Below, piece after piece: positions 1 through 4,998 of a stretch of 5,110 nt of DNA. A program made the translations under genes and the position numbers. The number at the start of each line of letters is the position of its first letter. Position 1 is the first letter of the stretch. The stretch is from NCBI GenBank assembly GCA_003136475.1, contig PLEQ01000397.1, positions 12,154 to 17,263 of the forward strand, written 5' to 3'. Below the pieces are notes generated by a model that had not been told where the DNA came from, did no database searches, and worked only from the letters and a program-made list of their open reading frames with translations. The DNA comes from Deltaproteobacteria bacterium. Lineage in GTDB: Bacteria > Bdellovibrionota_B > Oligoflexia > Oligoflexales > Bog-1112.

Positions 1-2
1 TT

Positions 3-830
3 TTTAAAGATTTTAAACTGCTTTACGAGAAAAATGCGAACGCCGAACATGCGCCGTGGTTTTTAGGGGTCACTTTGGCAACAGCGGTCTCGATCTATTA
101 CGACGAAGCCCTGCTGATTGGTGCGCAGGAATGGGGTCGCAATTGGCATATTTCGGCACAAGACAAGACCAAAACATTTTACCGGGTTTTTAATTTTAGC
201 ATTCGTTTTCCGACCGATCTGGGTTCGTGGATGTACTTTATCGGAGATGGTTGGACGCATGGCTCGATAGCTGCCGGCTTTTTGGCCTTCGGTTATTTTG
301 GCAACGACTACCGAGCCTGGAGTACGAGTTATGCTTTGTTCGAGGGGCTTTTGACATCGGGTCTAACGACGCAGGTGCTCAAACACCTCACGGGGCGCGA
401 GAGTCCGGGGGTTCGCACACGACCGCGTGGCCGATGGGATTTTTTTCCCAACCAAGTTGCCTATCACAAGGACGTTCCGGCCTATGATGCCTATCCCTCG
501 GGGCATTTGGCAACCGCAAGCATGACCCTGACCGTCATTGCGGAGAATTATCCTGAGTACCGTTATGTCATACTGCCCGTTGGGATTACGCTATTGAGCG
601 CCTTGAGTTTTCAAATGATGAATAACGGGGTGCATTGGTTCAGCGATTATCCCCTGGCGCTGGCTATCGGCTATGGTCTAGGAGAGGTCGCCGTCTCGAA
701 CTACCGCAAAATTGAAAGAACGCGTTTCGCAAACAAATCGCAACGACGACCCGAGCCCGTACTGCTTTTTAACCCTATACTGGCTGCGGATTTTCAGTCT
801 TATGGTATGGGACTGACGCTTTTGTTCTAG
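3..830 (+). CDS. PAP2-family membrane phosphatase, 5'-truncated by window edge
   Basis: This is the C-terminal 275 residues of a type 2 phosphatidic acid phosphatase-like (PAP2) integral membrane protein. The family hydrolyses phosphate esters of lipids such as undecaprenyl pyrophosphate or phosphatidic acid. The frame is open to the window start, and a hydrophobic stretch (window residues about 18-33) spans the TTG codon at 75, so that TTG is probably not the true start. Motif 1 is K127-H-L-T-G-R132-E-S134-P135, motif 2 is P165-S-G-H168, and motif 3 is H211-W-F-S-D215, so both catalytic histidines and the aspartate are present. Two positions that are usually arginine differ: S134 in motif 1 and M205 six residues before H211. 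Hydrophobic segments surround the motifs. The C-terminus ends in a short alternating stretch finishing in phenylalanine. It converges on the minus-strand operon with 18 bases between stops. The family call is firm; the substrate is unknown. Confidence 0.85.
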   Translation, partial: FKDFKLLYEKNANAEHAPWFLGVTLATAVSIYYDEALLIGAQEWGRNWHISAQDKTKTFYRVFNFSIRFPTDLGSWMYFIGDGWTHGSIAAGFLAFGYFGNDYRAWSTSYALFEGLLTSGLTTQVLKHLTGRESPGVRTRPRGRWDFFPNQVAYHKDVPAYDAYPSGHLATASMTLTVIAENYPEYRYVILPVGITLLSALSFQMMNNGVHWFSDYPLALAIGYGLGEVAVSNYRKIERTRFANKSQRRPEPVLLFNPILAADFQSYGMGLTLLF

Positions 831-848
831 GCTTGGTGAAATTTTAGA

Positions 849-1598
849 CTACGCTTGCATCAGGCGCATCGTGACGAGGTCCGCCTGCATAGCTTCAGTA
901 GGTGGGTTCGCTTGGGCATCGGCAAGCTGATCTTTGAGGAAAGCGCGCATGGGACTCGTGATCTCGTAAATACGGGGACCCATCTCTTGCGGATCGCGGA
1001 CAAAGACGAGGCTTAGAGGGCGGTCAAATTCCGGACGATTTTCTATGTCAGGATCGGTGATCAACGCCGGAATATCGAACGTGAGTTCGACGATACGAAA
1101 GTGTGGGTGGGTCAGTACGCTCTTGGCATGCAAGGGTGGGTCTTGAAGAAGGGGACGCACGAGTTCCAGTTCTGCAATTTCAAAAGCAATGATATCAAAA
1201 ATGAAAAAGGGTGCCGAGCGTTTGAGGCGTTTGCGGGCGTCTTTGTCCGTCTGCAAAAATTCCAGAAAGAGTAGACTGCTTTCAAAATAGCCCACCAAGT
1301 CGGATTTAGCGTAGAGGTGCCGAGGCTCAAAAAGATCAAACCAAATGTTTCTCAGAACCCGATCCGGCACAAAAAACGGCACACGGTCGCAATGCCTAAG
1401 CATGATCTCCCAACGGCCTTTTGCTTGGTCCTTGCCATATTTGTTGAGTTCCTCATGCCTGGAAAGTTTGAGTACGATTTTACGTTCATCGGGAGCGAGT
1501 TCGAAGTCTTTCAAAAAAAACTCCGGATTCCAGTCGTAAGTCCGGCGTGGACTGCGAATGATAGCTGCAACAGCGGATTGAAGGCCTAGCAAACTCAT
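849..1598 (-). CDS. MNIO partner protein (MbnC/TglI/DUF2063-like), RiPP precursor-binding subunit
   Basis: A 249-residue protein whose ATG overlaps the TGA of the MNIO gene by four bases (ATGA), with a GGAGG ribosome binding site seven bases upstream, so the two are almost certainly translated in concert. MNIO enzymes usually need such a partner, which forms a heterodimer and binds the precursor leader (known for MbnB-MbnC and TglH-TglI). The layout matches that of these partners: an N-terminal helical region (about 1-90), then a helix-rich segment with 'FESSLLFLEFLQ' (105-116) and 'FDIIAFEIAELEL' (134-146), and a C-terminal alpha/beta part with 'HFRIVELTFDIPALI' (166-180), 'LSLVFVRD' (195-202) and a closing helix around 215-225. 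The match is by overall pattern and position, not by a signature motif, so the exact subfamily is uncertain. No membrane segment or signal peptide is visible. Its stop lies 18 bases from the convergent PAP2 gene. Confidence 0.75.
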   Translation of the reverse strand: MSLLGLQSAVAAIIRSPRRTYDWNPEFFLKDFELAPDERKIVLKLSRHEELNKYGKDQAKGRWEIMLRHCDRVPFFVPDRVLRNIWFDLFEPRHLYAKSDLVGYFESSLLFLEFLQTDKDARKRLKRSAPFFIFDIIAFEIAELELVRPLLQDPPLHAKSVLTHPHFRIVELTFDIPALITDPDIENRPEFDRPLSLVFVRDPQEMGPRIYEITSPMRAFLKDQLADAQANPPTEAMQADLVTMRLMQA

Positions 1599-2509
1599 AG
1601 GGATGCCTCCGTGGCAAGTGCTGGCATGTACTTAGGCACCCGGCTACGCGGATTTTTGCGAGGTAAGCTTGCGATGAATTTTTCCCCATAACGGGCCTCT
1701 TGAATGAGACGGTCGGTACTCGGCATATCTTGGTCCCATTCGATGATGATGACTTGCGGTTGACTCTTCGTCATGACGTAAGCGAGTAAGTCCCAAACGG
1801 GTTTCGGTACGCAGCGGCTGTGGGTATCATAGAGCACACCCTTTTCTTTGATGCCACCTGCCAGGTGAATGCCCATCACAGAGCTGGCATGGATGCGGTC
1901 GAGCCAGCGAAAGGGGTTAAATTTGTGATTGATGCTATTGATATATAAGTTGGTGACGTCGAGCAGTAAACCGCAGCCTGCTTTGCGAGTCACAGCGTTG
2001 ATAAATTCCGTTTCTTCGAGTTCGTTCTGCGGCCAAAGGAAACGATTCGTAATGTTTTCAATCATGAAAGGTTGCGGAATCTCTTTTTGAATCTGCTCCA
2101 CTTTTCGACAGACAACATCGACAACACTTTTTGTAAAAGGTAAGGTCGTCAATTGACCAATTTCAATGCCTGACGCGCGAGTCATGCAGAGGTGGTCGCT
2201 AAATAGAACACAGTTGACTTGGTCCAGAACCTCTTTGGTCTGGTCAAGATGTCTTCGATCAAGGGGTTCGTCGGCACCGATCGACAGTTCGACAGTGTGA
2301 CCGATGATGGGGATTTGACTTTTTCCCACAGCGCGGATGAAGTCGGCACGCTTTCCGAAGAAAAACGATTCCGGGATGAGTTCCAAAGACGAGACTTCTT
2401 CGAAGAGCTTAGGCGCATCTTCACGAGCAGCCAGCTCGCTGGAACATTCCAATCCAAAACCGTAAGTGGGTTGATTATCCTTACCCTCGACAAGATACAA
2501 CGTATTCAT
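1595..2509 (-). CDS. MNIO (DUF692) multinuclear iron oxidase for RiPP maturation
   Basis: A 304-residue TIM-barrel-type MNIO/DUF692 enzyme. This family uses two or three irons and O2 to rearrange cysteines, and some other residues, in ribosomal peptides. Family landmarks in order: Y16-G-F-G-L20, H71 in 'IGHTVELSIG', 'SDH' 104-106, E151-N152-I, D184 and N187 in 'GCGLLLDVTNLYINSINH' (178-195), H195, 'IHLAG' 214-218, 'DTH' 228-230, 'VW' 238-239 and 'IEWD' 256-259. These supply the usual iron-ligand His, Asp, Asn and Glu set. I chose the ATG at 2509 because AGGAG sits six bases upstream and the resulting length is normal for the family; a TTG at 2602 would add 31 residues, partly from a GC-rich hairpin. 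In my recollection the family motif is HLAGH, whereas here it is HLAGG. The gene lies directly downstream of two Cys-repeat precursors and overlaps its partner gene by four bases. It is cytosolic. Substrate: presumably those precursors. Confidence 0.92.
   Translation of the reverse strand: MNTLYLVEGKDNQPTYGFGLECSSELAAREDAPKLFEEVSSLELIPESFFFGKRADFIRAVGKSQIPIIGHTVELSIGADEPLDRRHLDQTKEVLDQVNCVLFSDHLCMTRASGIEIGQLTTLPFTKSVVDVVCRKVEQIQKEIPQPFMIENITNRFLWPQNELEETEFINAVTRKAGCGLLLDVTNLYINSINHKFNPFRWLDRIHASSVMGIHLAGGIKEKGVLYDTHSRCVPKPVWDLLAYVMTKSQPQVIIIEWDQDMPSTDRLIQEARYGEKFIASLPRKNPRSRVPKYMPALATEASL
1606..1610 (-). promoter_or_regulatory. Ribosome binding site of the MNIO partner gene
   Basis: GGAGG on the minus strand, seven bases before the ATG at 1598, lying inside the end of the MNIO gene. 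With the ATGA overlap it supports coupled translation of the two subunits. Confidence 0.8.
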
Positions 2510-2515
2510 AGCGTA

Positions 2516-2520
2516 CTCCT
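2516..2520 (-). promoter_or_regulatory. Ribosome binding site deciding the MNIO start
   Basis: AGGAG on the minus strand, six bases before the ATG at 2509. Its presence favours this ATG over the upstream in-frame TTG at 2602, which lies only three bases after the precursor A stop and has no such site. Confidence 0.8.
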
Positions 2521-2543
2521 GCAGCGTTTCTATACCGGGTTTC

Positions 2544-2583
2544 GGGTTCTGCCATGGAACCCCTTGCCCGTGGGGGCAAAGGG
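2544..2583 (-). other. Two adjacent RNA hairpins between precursor A and MNIO
   Basis: The gap between the precursor A stop and the MNIO start holds two potential stems on the minus-strand transcript. The first pairs 2574-2583 with 2561-2569 (CCCTTTGCCC against GGGCAAGGG, one bulged base, four-base loop). The second pairs 2557-2562 with 2544-2549 (GGGTTC against GAACCC, seven-base loop). They share only two bases. Neither is followed by a T-run, so they are not classic intrinsic terminators. A stem here could stabilise the upstream precursor message or reduce read-through, giving more precursor than enzyme. That role is inference. Confidence 0.5.
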
Positions 2584-2604
2584 ACCTTTTGCACAGTGTC
2601 AAAA

Positions 2605-2745
2605 TTATCTGCTACAGCGATGTCCGCAACGGTGACCACAGCGATGTCCACAGCGATGTCCACAGCGACGACCGCAGCGACGGCCGCAGCGACGATCGAT
2701 AACGATACCTAACTCATTGCGTTCAACAGAAACTTGCTTAACCAT
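2605..2745 (-). CDS. RiPP precursor peptide A, seven (R/H)RC(G/S) tetrads
   Basis: An unlisted 46-residue gene with ATG at 2745, TAA at 2605-2607, and AAGGAG seven bases upstream. The leader is MVKQVSVERNELGIVID (1-17). The core (18-46) is three RRCG blocks, three HRCG blocks, then HRCS and a final R. Cysteines fall at 20, 24, 28, 32, 36, 40 and 44, exactly every four residues. The core has 7 Cys, 4 His and 11 Arg in 29 residues and no acidic residue, so it is very basic. There is no Sec signal or membrane segment. Reality is supported by the ribosome site, a paralogue next door with the same leader, synonymous differences between repeat units, and position just before an MNIO gene. MNIOs are known to modify cysteines in precursors, so the RCG cysteines are the likely targets (inference). 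Metal binding is a reasonable guess for the product. It resembles no characterised precursor I can name. Confidence 0.9.
   Translation of the reverse strand: MVKQVSVERNELGIVIDRRCGRRCGRRCGHRCGHRCGHRCGHRCSR
2611..2694 (-). repeat. 12-base tandem repeat encoding the core of precursor A
   Basis: Seven consecutive 12-base units, each coding (R/H)-R-C-(G/S). Units differ mainly at third codon positions (TGC/TGT, GGC/GGT/GGA, CGC/CGT), plus CGT/CAC/CAT at the first residue. The wobble variation argues for selection on the peptide and against a recent simple expansion of identical DNA. Confidence 0.85.
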
Positions 2746-2752
2746 GTGAAAA

Positions 2753-2758
2753 CTCCTT
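2753..2758 (-). promoter_or_regulatory. Ribosome binding site of precursor A
   Basis: AAGGAG on the minus strand, seven bases before the ATG at 2745. It fixes the start of the short peptide gene. The surrounding TTAAGGAGTTTT is identical to the site of precursor B, showing that the duplication included the ribosome binding site. Confidence 0.85.
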
Positions 2759-2799
2759 AATCTAGATTTGTTAAAAGAACGACTGACCCAGCTATTCGA

Positions 2800-2940
2800 T
2801 TACATACCGCAGCGACGGCTGCAGCGATGACCGCAGCGATGACCGCAGCGATGTCCACAGCGACGACCACAACGACGGCCGCAGCGACGATCGATAATGA
2901 TACCTAACTCATTGCGTTCTACGGAAACTTGCTTAACCAT
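2800..2940 (-). CDS. RiPP precursor peptide B, paralogue of precursor A
   Basis: An unlisted 46-residue gene with ATG at 2940, TAA at 2800-2802, and AAGGAG seven bases upstream. It begins 21 bases after the transporter stop, so it is co-transcribed with it. The leader MVKQVSVERNELGIIID (1-17) differs from that of precursor A only at residue 15 (I for V). The core is three RRCG blocks, two HRCG blocks, HRCS, RRCG and a terminal M. Cysteines are again at 20, 24, 28, 32, 36, 40 and 44. Compared with A, the Cys register and length are identical, while the serine block and the number of His (3 against 4) move at the C-terminal end. The conserved leader fits recognition by the MNIO-partner pair, and the fixed Cys register fits an iterative enzyme. 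Expected fate: modification by the MNIO and export, both inferred from context. Confidence 0.9.
   Translation of the reverse strand: MVKQVSVERNELGIIIDRRCGRRCGRRCGHRCGHRCGHRCSRRCGM
2806..2892 (-). repeat. 12-base tandem repeat encoding the core of precursor B
   Basis: Seven 12-base units coding (R/H)-R-C-(G/S), from the aspartate codon at the leader end through the last RRCG block. It has the same organisation as the repeat at 2611-2694, with different synonymous choices and a shifted serine unit. The two arrays belong to a longer duplication of about 155 bases that includes the ribosome binding site (2605-2760 and 2800-2955). Confidence 0.85.
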
Positions 2941-2947
2941 GACAAAA

Positions 2948-2953
2948 CTCCTT
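2948..2953 (-). promoter_or_regulatory. Ribosome binding site of precursor B
   Basis: AAGGAG on the minus strand, seven bases before the ATG at 2940, in the 21-base gap after the transporter stop codon. It is a near-consensus site, stronger than anything visible before the transporter, which would favour high precursor output from the same transcript. Confidence 0.85.
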
Positions 2954-2961
2954 AAAAAAAG

Positions 2962-4758
2962 TTAAACAGAAACTCTACAATCAACGAACGAAGCGGAAAG
3001 CTCATCCGTTAAAAGTCCTGGCTTTAATTCCCCGTCGGGATAGTTACCCAGACCTAAAGTTCTTTCTTTCGAAGCTGCGGGTTCGCAGAACGTGTCGAAT
3101 TCCACAATTCGATCGAAAGCTAGGTCTTCGGGGATGATATGAGTTACGATAACGATGCCGTGGGTGGCTTTGAGCGTGTTCAAAGCTTTACACAGCACAC
3201 CAATCGATTCTTGATCGAGCGAGGCAAATGGTTCATCAAAGAGAATCAGGGGTCGCAAATGGATGAGTGAGCGCGCGAGGCCGATGCGTTGTTTTTGGCC
3301 CTCACTCAAGTTGCGACCATTATCATTGATGAAAAAGTCTAGTCCACCATGTTCCCTGAAGAAAGCCTCGAGGTTGACGTTGGCCAGTGCCGCCCACAAA
3401 GTTTCATCGGTTTCTTTGGTATCCAGAGCGAGATTGTTGCGCAGGGAGCCCTCGAGCAAGTAGGGTCTTTGCTCGACATAGCTTGCCAGATCCACCGTCA
3501 GACAAACCCGACCCTCACGGCTTGTGCCAAACCCACTTACAGTTTGACCAGCTAAGCTTAGCGTGACGCTTTCCGCATCGATATAACGGAGACCGGCAAG
3601 CGCTTCCAGAAATGTTGACTTGCCGCACCCCGAGTGACCACGGATGACGACGGTTTCGCCAAGACTCACAGCAAAGTCGAAGGGTTTGGTCAATTTTGCA
3701 AAACCCTGGTAGCCAACGGTGCTTTGCTTGATTTCAAGGCGATCAAAGGCCGCTGTAAACACCGTATCCTGTTCATAAGATTCCGGTGAACCAGCCATAA
3801 AAACTTCGTCCAGACGTCGAGCATGGACAAAGAAATCGTTCCAGTCGAAGACACCTCGGACTAGGGCAAAGACGGAGGTGTAAAACATGCCAATATAGAA
3901 GGGATAGAGAAAGACATCGGAGAGTAGCAACTCTTTCTGACGGAGCTTGATCGCAACTAAAGTTAGGGCGCCAGTCGTCAAGATGTTGACGATGAAGGAA
4001 TTGCTCCCAATCAAGAGCCCAACCACTCGGATCATCTTTAAGCCTTTTTCAATGATCGAGTGCACACGAGCGGTAAATATGCGAAGAACAAAACTTTCTG
4101 CGCGATAGGAGCGAATGGAGCGCAAACCTTCGAAGTTCTCAAGCAGACCCTGAAAGACTTGGCCATGCAGATCGCGAAGATTTTCCAACATAGGTGTGAT
4201 GCGCACTTGAATAAAGAAGTTACCAATTGCAATGATTGCTGCAGAGCTTAGCAGGAGCACAGCAATCCAGAAATTTTGGGTGAGAAAGAGAATGCTGATC
4301 CCGACGGCGACGACGAGGTCGAAAATCTGTTGGGGTAAGCGCAGAGCAATAAATTGTTCGACACTTCGGATATCTTGCGACATCCGTGTGAGCCAATCCC
4401 CGCGTTGCGACTCATCGAAGCTTTCGAGAGGCATGCGTTGCATGTAACTCATAAAACGACAGCGTAAACTGGCTTCGATGCGTAGGGAAATCCATTCCTC
4501 AATGACGGCTCGAATAAAATTACAGAAAAACTGCGTGATGGCGAGCACGGCGCCAAAGACTATGAGTTGCTTAAGAAACAACGTAGCTGAAGTTTTGGCC
4601 ATCGTTTGGAAAGCGTCGACATTTTCTGCAAAGAATCCGTAGAATTTTGGGGGAGCGATGCTTACGAGGCCGGCTAGCGAAATGACTGAAAAATAAGTGA
4701 CAAAACGCCAGCCCTGACCTCGGATCTCTTTCCAAATCAGCTGGTAGAAAGTACTCAT
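2962..4758 (-). CDS. ABC exporter (fused permease and ATPase), probable RiPP exporter
   Basis: A 598-residue half-transporter of the type I exporter kind: an N-terminal six-helix membrane domain followed by an ATPase domain, working as a dimer in the inner membrane. Likely helices (numbered from the ATG) are near 16-36, 62-82, 143-160, 163-185, 245-270 and 280-302. ATPase motifs: aromatic Y350, Walker A 'GHSGCGKST' 374-382, Q-loop Q430, signature 'LSEGQ' 484-488, Walker B 'LILFDEP' 504-510 with D508 and E509, D-loop 'SLD', and switch histidine H540. All are intact, so the pump should be active. There is no N-terminal C39 peptidase domain. A tail of about 40 residues follows the ATPase core. 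The start is uncertain: a GTG at 4788 adds ten residues, and neither start has a strong ribosome site; I prefer the ATG. It is first in the operon, 21 bases before precursor B. Export of the modified peptide is inferred; self-protection is an alternative. Confidence 0.88.
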   Translation of the reverse strand: MSTFYQLIWKEIRGQGWRFVTYFSVISLAGLVSIAPPKFYGFFAENVDAFQTMAKTSATLFLKQLIVFGAVLAITQFFCNFIRAVIEEWISLRIEASLRCRFMSYMQRMPLESFDESQRGDWLTRMSQDIRSVEQFIALRLPQQIFDLVVAVGISILFLTQNFWIAVLLLSSAAIIAIGNFFIQVRITPMLENLRDLHGQVFQGLLENFEGLRSIRSYRAESFVLRIFTARVHSIIEKGLKMIRVVGLLIGSNSFIVNILTTGALTLVAIKLRQKELLLSDVFLYPFYIGMFYTSVFALVRGVFDWNDFFVHARRLDEVFMAGSPESYEQDTVFTAAFDRLEIKQSTVGYQGFAKLTKPFDFAVSLGETVVIRGHSGCGKSTFLEALAGLRYIDAESVTLSLAGQTVSGFGTSREGRVCLTVDLASYVEQRPYLLEGSLRNNLALDTKETDETLWAALANVNLEAFFREHGGLDFFINDNGRNLSEGQKQRIGLARSLIHLRPLILFDEPFASLDQESIGVLCKALNTLKATHGIVIVTHIIPEDLAFDRIVEFDTFCEPAASKERTLGLGNYPDGELKPGLLTDELSASFVDCRVSV

Positions 4759-4824
4759 AACTTGTGGAGGGATTCGTCGCAACTGCACCGCCTACGTCAA
4801 AAACTGGTTAATCATTTCTAAGTA

Positions 4825-4853
4825 TTTATATCTGCTTTTTTTTTATCATTGAA
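4825..4853 (-). promoter_or_regulatory. Possible promoter of the RiPP operon
   Basis: On the minus strand, a TATAAA box at 4825-4830 lies 17 bases after a weak -35-like TTCAAT (4848-4853), and the spacer contains an A9 run (4836-4844). It would start transcription about 60 bases before the transporter ATG. Only the -10 part is convincing, and AT-rich sequence gives such matches by chance. Confidence 0.35.
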
Positions 4854-4922
4854 AATTGGGTGAGTAAATTCCGTCAAAATGACTTGAAACAGGCTGTTTT
4901 GCATTGTTTGAGTGTTAAGAGT

Positions 4923-4962
4923 CCTCTTATTTTTAAATCAAAACAGGCTATTAGATAAGAGG
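4923..4962. repeat. Inverted repeat with 8-base perfect arms
   Basis: CCTCTTAT (4923-4930) and ATAAGAGG (4955-4962) are perfect inverted copies separated by 24 bases. The spacer contains the second copy of AAACAGGCT. It may be a regulator site or a stem upstream of the operon; no known family is recognised. Confidence 0.45.
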
Positions 4963-4978
4963 TGGCAGGCTTGCCGAG

Positions 4979-4998
4979 CGACACACCTGTCGGTTTTT
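4979..4998 (+). terminator. Terminator-like hairpin on the plus strand
   Basis: CGACA (4979-4983) and TGTCG (4988-4992) form a five-pair stem with a four-base loop, followed by G and five Ts (4994-4998). The stem is short for an intrinsic terminator, and no plus-strand gene ends just before it within the window, so it may be fortuitous. Confidence 0.3.

Noticed and set aside
831..848. Bidirectional terminator between the convergent PAP2 and partner genes
   Set aside because: The 18-base gap has no inverted repeat, and neither flank shows a stem followed by a T-run.
2510..2602. N-terminal extension of the MNIO from a TTG at 2602
   Set aside because: It would start three bases after the precursor A stop with no ribosome site and translate the hairpin region; the ATG at 2509 has AGGAG at good spacing and gives the normal family length.
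2219..2635. 138-residue plus-strand open frame antisense to the MNIO gene
   Set aside because: It is a shadow of the MNIO and intercistronic region, with no recognisable domain and no upstream ribosome site that I could see.
2481..2663. 60-residue minus-strand open frame with an MDIAVDIAVV-type start running through the precursor repeat
   Set aside because: It is the shifted reading of the 12-base repeats of precursor A, has no ribosome site, and runs across the hairpin region into the MNIO gene out of frame.
2611..2892. CRISPR-like array
   Set aside because: The repeat unit is only 12 bases, contiguous without spacers, and in frame with two peptide genes.
4759..4788. GTG start of the transporter at 4788
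   Set aside because: Possible but less likely than the ATG at 4758; it adds only ten non-conserved residues and has no clear ribosome site. Neither start is proven.
4831..4845. Plus-strand terminator at the T9 run
   Set aside because: No GC-rich stem precedes the T-run; it fits better as the A-tract in a minus-strand promoter spacer.
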